DNA from: Bacteroidales bacterium
GTDB lineage: Bacteria; Bacteroidota; Bacteroidia; Bacteroidales; Bacteroidaceae
DNA length: 33,146 bases
Reading direction: 5' to 3'
Assembly: GCA_004558535.1 (NCBI GenBank)
Contig: SFCP01000018.1
Coordinates: 1 to 33,146, forward strand
The position numbers and the translations under genes are program-made. The notes beneath the pieces are model-generated. The model was not told where the DNA came from. It ran no database searches and worked only from the letters and a program-made list of their open reading frames with translations. This document shows positions 14,067-20,562 of the stretch, one piece after another; position 1 is the stretch's first letter, and every line of letters begins with the position of its first letter.

Positions 14067-15797
14067 TTATGGGTTGTTTTCTTTTCGCAGGTTTTGGATA
14101 TAGGCCAACTCTGTCAGTGCGAAATCGCTGTTGTCCGGTTCGTTGAGCATGGGGCGCAGCATTTCCTCGGCCTCATCGAGGGCGTTCAGGTCAACCAACA
14201 GGAAAGCCTTACGGCGGCGCAGAAAATCATAGAACTGCTGTACTTCGTGTGGCACAGGTTCCTCGCTGTCCTCGCGGTAGTTTTCCGACTGTGCAATCAG
14301 GTTTTCCACCACGTTGAGAGCGCGGTGGTCTTTGCTGTTGACCAGGCAGTTGACATATTCCGTCGTATATTTCAGGTTCCCCTTGTTGGCCACGGCGTCC
14401 AGGTAGGTATACGCCTCCTTGTAGAGCTTCAGCCGGCTGTAGCAAAGGCCGATATCGTAGCACAGTTCAAAGAACCGCTCGCGGGCCTCGCGCTTCATGG
14501 AGCAGAAGTCCGGCGACAGCATTTCGTAGGCACTCTCCAGGTACAGCAACGCTTCGTAGTAGCGTCCCTGTCCCTCCAGTTTTTTCCCACGGTACAGGCT
14601 GTCGAAGACGCCTCGGTCGCCGCTGTGTAGGGCCATGTAGCTTTGTTCCTCGTTGAGATCGGCCAGTCGGTTCTCCTTGACCAGTGCCTTGGCCTCGCTC
14701 CACATGTAGTCGATTTCCGTGATCAGGGTATTTTCGGGTTGTACGGTGACGCCGAGGATTACGCTGAGGCTTTCGGTGTAGAGGCTCTCGTCCTCGACCA
14801 TTTCCATGTTGCCGGTGGGTGCGGGCGGACGGCACAGGGTGGCCTGCACGTAGATGGCATCTTTGCTTACATTGGCCACCTCGAGCGTCAGGAGGATAAG
14901 CTCTTCGGGCTCGCCCGTTATGATGAGGGTCGCATGCTGGTGCAGGGGCTTTGCCATGCCGTTTTCGTCGCGCTCAATCAGTGTGTCGAGCACCTCAAAC
15001 GTATCTATTTCCGGACTGGCCTGCAGGAATTTCGTCTCCTCGCCGGCCACGACGGTCAGTTGCTTGAGCTGTGGTATGCCGCCCTCGCACAGCCGCTCCA
15101 AGAGGGTGCGCAGTTGCATCGGGTGGTGCGCATCGCTGCAATTTTCGGGCCGTGGCAGCAGGTGGCGTGCCTCTTCGCGGGTCACCATGTGCTCCGTCAG
15201 CTTCTGCGTAGCGGCGTGCTGCTCCCCGTCCTCCACACCAAAGATGCGGGCGATGGAATTGTAGGAGGCCAATTGGTGGTAAAATTCCTCCCTCCCCCGA
15301 AACAGGTCCTCCATAGCCTCCTTGAGGTCGTCCTGCAGGGTTTCCGCCTTTTCGGGCAGGCTTTGCACGATAAAGGCATGCACCATCACGCGGCCCAATT
15401 CGTCGATGGTGTAGTGTATACGCCGGGGGCAGTTGTGTGTATTGACTGCATTGATGGCCGATCGCAGGGGCGTGATGTCCGCCGGTGCGACCTCCAGTAT
15501 GTTGGGCATGCAGATTTTGTAATATCTCTTGTGGAGGGCGTACAGGTAAAAGACCGCGTCCTGATAGGTGTAGTGCCAGATGGGTTCACCTTCGTGTTCT
15601 ACGCACTCGGGGGCCACACTTAGCAGCTCTATTCCCTCGCGCAGCAGGTCGCTCGTCGGCCGGGGCTTCTCGGGGGCTTTGCGCCGGCTCAACCGCACCA
15701 GGTGGTAAACGATTTTTACCACGAAATAGAGGGTTGCCAAGGCCAAAAGGCACTCGGCTGGCGAGAGAGCTATGTATAAGTTCGTCAAAAATTTCAT
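14067..15797 (-). CDS. Membrane-anchored protein with C-terminal TPR-like repeats, function unknown
   Basis: A 576-residue protein not recognised beyond its general build. The start at 15797 (MKFLTNLYIALSP) is preferred to an ATG 33 nt upstream because that longer form would begin inside the promoter. Residues about 8-32 form one hydrophobic helix followed by RLSRRK, so most of the chain is probably cytoplasmic. A middle domain of mixed alpha/beta character (about 50-370) has no motif I can name. From about residue 395 helical repeats such as GQGRYYEALLYLESAYEML and YDIGLCYSRLKLYKEAYTYLDAV are TPR-like. The context is rpe 25 nt downstream and its own good promoter upstream. It may be a scaffold; no function is claimed. 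Confidence 0.75.
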   Translation of the reverse strand: MKFLTNLYIALSPAECLLALATLYFVVKIVYHLVRLSRRKAPEKPRPTSDLLREGIELLSVAPECVEHEGEPIWHYTYQDAVFYLYALHKRYYKICMPNILEVAPADITPLRSAINAVNTHNCPRRIHYTIDELGRVMVHAFIVQSLPEKAETLQDDLKEAMEDLFRGREEFYHQLASYNSIARIFGVEDGEQHAATQKLTEHMVTREEARHLLPRPENCSDAHHPMQLRTLLERLCEGGIPQLKQLTVVAGEETKFLQASPEIDTFEVLDTLIERDENGMAKPLHQHATLIITGEPEELILLTLEVANVSKDAIYVQATLCRPPAPTGNMEMVEDESLYTESLSVILGVTVQPENTLITEIDYMWSEAKALVKENRLADLNEEQSYMALHSGDRGVFDSLYRGKKLEGQGRYYEALLYLESAYEMLSPDFCSMKREARERFFELCYDIGLCYSRLKLYKEAYTYLDAVANKGNLKYTTEYVNCLVNSKDHRALNVVENLIAQSENYREDSEEPVPHEVQQFYDFLRRRKAFLLVDLNALDEAEEMLRPMLNEPDNSDFALTELAYIQNLRKENNP

Positions 15798-15819
15798 CGC
15801 AAAACTGAGTTTCGAGGAG

Positions 15820-15851
15820 CAAAGGTACAAATTTCGCCTTGCATAAGCAAA
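15820..15851 (-). promoter_or_regulatory. Promoter of the TPR protein-rpe operon
   Basis: On the minus strand: TTTG (15848-15851), exactly 20 nt, TACCTTTG (15820-15827), about 22 nt before the ATG at 15797. This supports that start. Confidence 0.75.
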
Positions 15852-16015
15852 CGGGCCGCGTTAAATCTCCCTTGTGCAAAAAATCCGCCACCCTCCGGCC
15901 TCTGTTTGCGAGAGGTGCAGCGAAGGCCGCTCCCATTTTTTCGGGAAATAGCCGCGGCTCCCGCCGGGCTGTCAAGGCGGCGGTCCGGGCAAATGTTAAA
16001 ACGCGAAGGGGCGGA

Positions 16016-16047
16016 TTTGCTTTTCGCCGGAAAATGTAGTATCTTTG
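16016..16047 (+). promoter_or_regulatory. Promoter of the small-RNA candidate, copy 2
   Basis: TTTG (16016-16019), exactly 20 nt, TATCTTTG (16040-16047). Several intervening bases differ from copies 1 and 3 while both boxes and the spacing are kept, which suggests selection. Confidence 0.75.
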
Positions 16048-16052
16048 CCTGT

Positions 16053-16096
16053 GCAGAGGAGGAAACCGTACGTAGCAGGCGGCTTCCTCCTTTTTT
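16053..16096 (+). ncRNA. Candidate very short RNA, or promoter-proximal terminator (copy 2)
   Basis: GGAGGAA (16058-16064) pairs with TTCCTCC (16084-16090), extended by CCG/CGG inside, and is followed at once by TTTTTT (16091-16096). The expected transcript is about 44 nt. The stem sequence is the same as in copy 3, while the loop differs. The 5' arm resembles a ribosome binding site and the 3' arm resembles the anti-SD end of 16S rRNA; whether this matters is unknown. Confidence 0.5.
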
Positions 16097-16109
16097 AGGT
16101 CCTGCCTGC

Positions 16110-16193
16110 GCGCAAAACTATCCGGCACTTAGAAAAAATTACATAGGACTTGGTTTTATCTACGTCCTATTTGGTGAAAAATACAAGGCACTT
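16110..16193 (-). repeat. 21-bp tandem repeats in element copy 2, inverted
   Basis: Four units end at 16130, 16151, 16172 and 16193, an exact 21-bp period. Read on the minus strand they match the AAGTGC/AAGTCC...TAGTTTT unit of copies 1 and 3. Two more decayed units may extend to about 16235. Confidence 0.7.
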
Positions 16194-16420
16194 GGATAAA
16201 AGCTACGCGTTTGTAATAGGAAAAATCCGGCACAAAAATGGGCTTTAAGAAAGTTTACGTTAAATCTACCTGTGCACTTTGATGCACTTCCCGGTCCATG
16301 GAAATCGGCGTAGCCTGCTCGGGAAATGCTGTTCAGCCGCCGCTGCTCCATCCACGGCGTTGCCGGCCGACGCAAAGCATGACAGTGGAAAAATAACAGG
16401 CACAACACCTGCCGGAATGG

Positions 16421-16473
16421 GATGTCGGTCGAAAATCTTGGGGATGTCGGTCGAAATCTTGGGGACATCGGGC
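16421..16473 (+). repeat. 21/22-bp tandem repeat upstream of rpoD
   Basis: GATGTCGGTCGAAA(A)TCTTGG occurs at 16421-16442 and 16443-16463, with a partial third unit GACATCGGGCG from 16464. The units are unrelated to the 21-bp array in the elements. It lies about 250 nt before the rpoD start. Confidence 0.65.
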
Positions 16474-16608
16474 GTAAATTGCGACTTTTAAGCCTTCAAA
16501 GCGGGCATCTTCAAAAAACTTTTCCTATTTTTGCGCAGACGAATGCGTGCTCAAGTGGTGCTCATTTCCTCTTTTTTGTTAATTGCGCGCCGATTAATTC
16601 GGTAAAAG

Positions 16609-16640
16609 CTTGGCGGCGTCCTGCAAAAATGCTAATTTTG
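16609..16640 (+). promoter_or_regulatory. Promoter of rpoD
   Basis: CTTG (16609-16612, one mismatch), 20 nt, TAATTTTG (16633-16640). The implied leader is about 75 nt and contains a small stem-loop (CTCGA/TCGAG at 16676-16689). No other feature is visible between the repeat at 16473 and the gene. Confidence 0.6.
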
Positions 16641-16723
16641 CAGTCCAATTTTCGTGCCAGCGCGCGCAGTTTTACCTCGAATTGTCGAGCGTAGCCGAAA
16701 ATCGGAAAGAAAATTGGGTAATT

Positions 16724-17584
16724 ATGCGACAACTGAAAATCAACAAGAGTATCACCAACCGCTCCAGTGCGGCTTTGGACAAGTATTTGGTGGAAATCGG
16801 GCGTGAAGAGCTTATCTCGACCGACGAGGAAGTGGAGCTCGCGCAGCGCATCCATCATGGCGACCGCGAAGCCCTGGAGAGATTGACGCGTGCTAATTTG
16901 CGCTTTGTGGTCAGTGTGGCCAAGCAGTATCAGAATCAGGGACTCGCGCTCAACGACTTGATTGACGAGGGTAACTTGGGCTTGATCAAGGCCGCCCAGA
17001 AGTTTGACGAAACCCGCGGATTCAAATTCATCAGCTACGCTGTGTGGTGGATTCGCCAGAGCATCCTGCAGGCTATCTCCGAGCAAAGCCGCATCGTGCG
17101 CATGCCGCTCAATCAGGTTGGCTTCCAGAGCAAACTCACCAAGGCGATCGTCAACTTTGAGCAGGAGTACGAGCGACGCCCCTCTGTGCAGGAATTGGCT
17201 GACCTGCTCGACACCGATGTCAGCAAGGTGCAGGAAGCCATGGGTACCAATGGTAAAAAAGTTTCCGTAGACGCGCCCTTCCAGGATGACGACTCCAACT
17301 GCCTGATCGACATCATGACGGACGAAAGCGCCCCCGGTACGGACAACTTGATGGAAAAGGAGTCGCTCTCTTCCGACTTGGAGTCTGCACTGGCTACGCT
17401 CAGCGAGCGCGAACGTCAGGTGCTGAAAATGCTCTTCGGTATCGGGCGCAACGAGATGACGGCCGAGGAAGTGGCCAACAGCCTCAGCCTTACCCGCGAA
17501 CGTGTGCGCCAGATCAAGGAGCGTGCACTGCGTCGGTTGCGTGAGGCCGACAATATCAACATCCTGACCAAATACTTGGGCTGA
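16724..17584 (+). CDS. rpoD: Primary RNA polymerase sigma factor (RpoD/SigA)
   Basis: A 286-residue sigma-70 factor that directs RNA polymerase to housekeeping promoters. It has the short Bacteroidota form without region 1.1 and starts MRQLKINKSITNRSSAALDKYL. Region 2 (about 53-122) has RLTRANLRFVVSVAKQY, DLIDEGNLGLIKAAQKFD and the promoter-melting FISYAVWWIRQSI. Region 3 follows, and region 4 (about 224-277) has LFGIG, TAEEVANSLSLTRERVRQIKERALRRLR. An upstream in-frame start at 16610 was rejected: it would begin before the TAnnTTTG box and its residues are not family-like. The gene is monocistronic, with a strong terminator after it. The promoters in this window that fit TTTG-N20-TAnnTTTG are what this factor is known to read in the phylum. 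Confidence 0.96.
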   Translation: MRQLKINKSITNRSSAALDKYLVEIGREELISTDEEVELAQRIHHGDREALERLTRANLRFVVSVAKQYQNQGLALNDLIDEGNLGLIKAAQKFDETRGFKFISYAVWWIRQSILQAISEQSRIVRMPLNQVGFQSKLTKAIVNFEQEYERRPSVQELADLLDTDVSKVQEAMGTNGKKVSVDAPFQDDDSNCLIDIMTDESAPGTDNLMEKESLSSDLESALATLSERERQVLKMLFGIGRNEMTAEEVANSLSLTRERVRQIKERALRRLREADNINILTKYLG

Positions 17585-17616
17585 TACGCACTGAAGCCCA
17601 TCCCTCCTTCATACAG

Positions 17617-17655
17617 GCGCGCTGCGGAAAACGACCCGCGGCGCGCTTTTGCTTT
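17617..17655 (+). terminator. Terminator of rpoD
   Basis: GCGCGCTGCGG (17617-17627) pairs with CCGCGGCGCGC (17636-17646) with one G-U, followed by TTTTGCTTT. Confidence 0.85.
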
Positions 17656-17728
17656 GTCGCCTTGCAGGCGGGCAGGGTCGGACTCGACCAAGTGTTTGCG
17701 CGTAATCGCTAACTTTTCCGTAAAAAAG

Positions 17729-17760
17729 TTTGGTCGTTTCGAAAATACCCCGTATCTTTG
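17729..17760 (+). promoter_or_regulatory. Promoter of tRNA-His
   Basis: TTTG (17729-17732), exactly 20 nt, TATCTTTG (17753-17760), about 30 nt before the mature tRNA. Confidence 0.8.
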
Positions 17761-17789
17761 CATCGCTTTTCCCAAGGGAGAAGATGATG

Positions 17790-17863
17790 GTGACCATAGT
17801 TCAGTTGGTTAGAGCGTCAGATTGTGGTTCTGAATGTCGTGGGTTCGAATCCCACTGGTCACA
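17790..17863 (+). tRNA. tRNA-His (GUG anticodon)
   Basis: A complete 74-nt cloverleaf: acceptor GTGACCA/TGGTCAC, D arm GTTC/GAGC, anticodon stem TCAGA/TCTGA with loop TTGTGGT (anticodon GTG), a 5-nt variable loop ATGTC, and T arm GTGGG/CCCAC with TTCGAAT. A genomic G at 17789 could serve as the extra G-1 of tRNA-His. Position 73 reads A (17863), not the usual C. The 3' CCA is not encoded (the sequence continues CCT), so it must be added by the CCA enzyme. The gene has its own promoter and terminator and is thus a single-gene unit. Confidence 0.95.
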
Positions 17864-17875
17864 CCTACCGAGTTG

Positions 17876-17913
17876 CATCGGCAAACTGCTTGAAGTGGTT
17901 TGCCGATGTTTTT
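17876..17913 (+). terminator. Terminator of tRNA-His
   Basis: CATCGGCAAAC (17876-17886) pairs perfectly with GTTTGCCGATG (17898-17908), followed by TTTTT. Confidence 0.9.
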
Positions 17914-17992
17914 GTTGTGCGGAAGTGGGAGGTAGGAGCGCCTGGAGCCGGGTTTGCGGCGCGCGTGGCGGAGCTGTATGGGAAATAATTGC

Positions 17993-18000
17993 TAATTTTG
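17993..18000 (+). promoter_or_regulatory. Likely downstream promoter box of the TonB receptor gene
   Basis: TAATTTTG in the context TGCTAATTTTGCAG, the same 14 nt as in the rpoD promoter. No TTTG stands 19-21 nt upstream, so the promoter may need an activator. The leader would be about 60 nt. No cobalamin or other riboswitch is seen in it. Confidence 0.45.
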
Positions 18001-18066
18001 CAGTGCCCAATCGCAGGGCTGCCTGTGGATGGGCGTTGTAAAACATTTTTCTAAACTATTCAATTT

Positions 18067-20196
18067 ATGTTGTTATCCCAAAAACAAGACCGGGGACGAG
18101 ATGTGTTGACGTTTCGCCATTTCAGTCGCAAGGGCTACGCACTCTTTGCCTGCTTGGGCCGCGAGGTGCGCGTCGGGGTGCTGAGTACAGCCACCCTGAT
18201 GAGCGCAGCAGCGTGTCTGCACGCAGGGGCGCAGAATCCCTCCACCTCTGAAAAGGGCAAGACGCCTGAGCAGTCCGCCGACACGACCCTGCTGGAGGAA
18301 GCAGTGGTATCGGCATCGCGCGTCCCTATGGCCGCCGGGCTGGCGGCCCGTCAGGTGACAACGCTCAGCCGCGAAGACCTTGCGGCGGCGGGCGTCACAA
18401 GTGTAAATGACCTGCTCAAAAAAGTCGTCGGCGTGGATGTCCGACAGCGCGGCGGCTTCGGAATGCAAACGGACATCAGTATCGACGGCGGTACCTTCGA
18501 CCAAATCACATTGCTCGTGAATGGCGTGGCCATCAACAACCCACAGACCGGACACAACGCGGCAGACTTTCCCCTGAACCTGTCCGACATTGAGCGTGTG
18601 GAAATCTTGGAAGGCGCCGCCTCGCGTGTATTTGGCAGCCAAGCCTTTAGCGGGGCCATCAACATCGTGACGCGCGATGCTACCCGCCATACCGGCGCTG
18701 CTGCCCCGTCTGCGCGCCACGAGCTGTCGGCTTCCGTAGAAGCGGGTAGCTATGGCACCCTGCTTGGCGAGGCGCGCTACGCTTGGAACAGCCCTGCACG
18801 CAGTGATGCGGGCTGCTGGTATCTGTCGGCCAGCGGTAGCGGCCGGCGCTCGGACGGTGCGGTGGACAACGGCGACTTCCGAGGCGGTAAGTTCTACGGC
18901 GCAGCCACCTACGATCACCCCGAATTTCGCGTTGAGGCGCAGGCAGGAGCAACTATCAACGACTTCGGCGCCAACACGTTCTATTCCGCTGCCTATCCCA
19001 ACCAGTGGGAGGCCACTTCGCGCTACCTGATTTCTGTCTGTGGCGAGAGTAAGGGCCGCCTGCACCTCTCACCGTCATTTTCCTGGCTGCGCTCGGTGGA
19101 CCACTTCCAGCTTATTCGCGACACCCCGACAGGTGAGAATTTCCACCGCGGCGATGTCTTCACCGCCGGCCTCAATGGTTGGGTCAGCTGGTGGGGTGGT
19201 CGCACGGCATTGGGCGCTGAGGTGCGCGAAGAAGCCATTTACAGCACCAACTTGGGCCGTCCGCTCGACGAATCGCAGTATGTGGACATCCCGCGGCAGG
19301 ATGGTCTCAGCTATACCAAGCATGATGACCGCACCAACGTAAGTTATTTTTTGGAACACAACATCGTGTGGCGCCAGTGGACACTCTCGGCCGGCGTGAT
19401 GGCCGAGCGTAACTCCGCCATCGACCATCGTTTCCGTTTCTACCCCGGTGTGGACCTCAGTTTCCGTCCTGGTACGAACTGGCGGCTTTATGCTTCCTGG
19501 AACCGCTCGTTGCGGTTGCCCTCTTTCACCGATCTGTATTATAAGAGTCCCACCCAGGAGGGCAATGTCGGCTTGCGTCCCGAGGAATGTTCGACTTGGC
19601 GTATAGGAATGGACTATCGACGGAGTTTTGCCTCGGTGCAGGTCAAGGCCTATTACAACCGCGGCACGAACATGATAGACTGGGTGATGCGCACGGCCGA
19701 TGACATCTATCATGCGGCCAACTTCCAGTTGGACAACTACGGTGCCTCGCTCACGGCCGAGCTGCTGCTCAATCGCCTGTGGGGCGAACGGCAGCCTTTC
19801 CGCCGGTTGCAGGTGGGCTACGCCTACATATATCAGCACAGGCGCGACGACGAACCTTACTTCAAGTCCAACTATGCCATGGAGTACCTGCGCCATAAGT
19901 TTACAGCCTCGTTGTCGCATCGCATCTGGGACCGGCTGGGCGCTACATGGTCGCTGCGGGTACAGGACCGCGCCGGCGCCTATCTCGTGTACGAGGACAA
20001 CAAGGCTACCGGCGAGTTGCGGCCCTACGGTGCCCACGCCCTGTTGGACTGTCGCTTGGAGTGGACGGGCCGCCACTACAAAGTCTACGCCGACCTGTGC
20101 AACCTGACTTCCCATCGTTATTATGACCTGGCCAATGTACGTCAGGCGGGCTTCACCTGTATGGGTGGCATTGCGATAGACCTTTGGGGAAATTAG
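18067..20196 (+). CDS. TonB-dependent outer-membrane receptor with long signal region
   Basis: A 709-residue receptor importing a scarce nutrient across the outer membrane with TonB energy. The N-terminus is unusually long before the hydrophobic core: RHFSRKGYALFACLGREVRVGVLSTATLMSAA, then a likely cut near HAGAQ (residue 56). I recall this build from BtuB-like receptors of Bacteroidota. A TonB-box-like segment EEAVVSASRVP (about 76-86) precedes the plug (VNDLLKKVVGVDVRQRGG, DISIDGGTFDQITLLVNGV, IERVEILEGAASRVFGSQAFSGAINIVT). The rest is a 22-strand-type barrel ending NLTSHRYYDLANVRQAGFT. It resembles BtuB/CirA types, but no riboswitch or cobalamin gene supports a cobalamin substrate. The stop codon lies inside the first unit of the 86-bp repeat array. 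Confidence 0.9.
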   Translation: MLLSQKQDRGRDVLTFRHFSRKGYALFACLGREVRVGVLSTATLMSAAACLHAGAQNPSTSEKGKTPEQSADTTLLEEAVVSASRVPMAAGLAARQVTTLSREDLAAAGVTSVNDLLKKVVGVDVRQRGGFGMQTDISIDGGTFDQITLLVNGVAINNPQTGHNAADFPLNLSDIERVEILEGAASRVFGSQAFSGAINIVTRDATRHTGAAAPSARHELSASVEAGSYGTLLGEARYAWNSPARSDAGCWYLSASGSGRRSDGAVDNGDFRGGKFYGAATYDHPEFRVEAQAGATINDFGANTFYSAAYPNQWEATSRYLISVCGESKGRLHLSPSFSWLRSVDHFQLIRDTPTGENFHRGDVFTAGLNGWVSWWGGRTALGAEVREEAIYSTNLGRPLDESQYVDIPRQDGLSYTKHDDRTNVSYFLEHNIVWRQWTLSAGVMAERNSAIDHRFRFYPGVDLSFRPGTNWRLYASWNRSLRLPSFTDLYYKSPTQEGNVGLRPEECSTWRIGMDYRRSFASVQVKAYYNRGTNMIDWVMRTADDIYHAANFQLDNYGASLTAELLLNRLWGERQPFRRLQVGYAYIYQHRRDDEPYFKSNYAMEYLRHKFTASLSHRIWDRLGATWSLRVQDRAGAYLVYEDNKATGELRPYGAHALLDCRLEWTGRHYKVYADLCNLTSHRYYDLANVRQAGFTCMGGIAIDLWGN

Positions 20197-20416
20197 GAAT
20201 TAGGAATTAGGAATTAGGAATTGGCCGTCCGGTTGAGCTCTCCCAATGATTACTTCTGCCGGGCGGCCATTGGGGAAATTAGGAATTAGAAATTAGAAAT
20301 TAGGAATTGGCCGTCTGGTTGAGCTCTCCCAATGATTGCTTCTGCCGGGCGGCCTTTGGGGAAATTAGGAATTAGGAATTAGAAATGAGGAATTGGCCGT
20401 CCGGTTGAGCTCTCCC
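20186..20416 (+). repeat. 86-bp tandem repeats, two full units and a partial third
   Basis: Units start with GGGGAAATTAGG at 20186, 20272 and 20358, an exact 86-bp period. Each has a run of ATTAGGA heptamers, then a GC hairpin (GGCCGTCCGG with CCGGGCGGCC; 20223-20232/20259-20268 in unit 1, 20309-20318/20345-20354 in unit 2) around TTGAGCTCTCCCAATGATT. The third unit breaks off after TTGAGCTCTCCC. Unit 1 contains the last codons and stop (TAG) of the receptor gene, so the array seems to have grown from the gene's 3' end. Confidence 0.85.
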
Positions 20417-20454
20417 TGATTAAGTCCTCCGGATGATGTCCTCCGCCGGAGGGC

Positions 20455-20485
20455 ATTCCTAATTCCTAACTCCTAATTCCTAATT
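20455..20485 (-). repeat. Inverted ATTAGGA arm closing the 86-bp array
   Basis: The reverse complement of this 31-nt stretch matches the left arm at 20191-20221 at 30 of 31 positions. The two arms thus form an inverted repeat around roughly 230 nt containing the GC hairpins, together about 295 bp. A small CCTCCG/CGGAGG hairpin lies just inside the right arm. Confidence 0.7.
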
Positions 20486-20498
20486 AAAAAAAAAGAGC

Positions 20499-20506
20499 TA
20501 CTTTTG
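20499..20506 (+). promoter_or_regulatory. Possible promoter box before the choice-of-anchor protein gene
   Basis: TACTTTTG fits the TAnnTTTG box and lies 57 nt before the ATG at 20563. No TTTG is found at the right distance upstream, where the repeat arm ends in a run of A. Confidence 0.4.
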
Positions 20507-20562
20507 CAGGCAAGTCGTGCCTTGTTTGTGCCGGCTCCCGTTTATTTATCAAGGAATACACT

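Larger units (their letters stand above)
15991..16266 (+). repeat. Dispersed promoter-hairpin-array element, copy 2
   Basis: The most diverged copy, about 276 bp. It begins with AAATGTTAAAA, keeps the promoter block (5 differences over 28 nt from copies 1 and 3) and the hairpin plus U-run, then carries a 21-bp array lying in the opposite orientation to the promoter compared with copies 1 and 3. The right end near 16254 is TTTACGTTAAAT, a weak match to the AAACGTTAAA of the others; the 36-nt tail is missing. It sits between the divergent TPR gene and rpoD. The 139 nt upstream (15852-15990) show no feature. Confidence 0.7.

Noticed and set aside
15852..15990. Small gene between the TPR promoter and element copy 2
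   Set aside because: Short open frames in this GC-rich stretch have no start context, promoter or recognisable sequence.
17914..18066. Cobalamin riboswitch before the BtuB-like receptor
   Set aside because: The leader is only about 60 nt after the likely promoter and has no B12-box or long paired structure.
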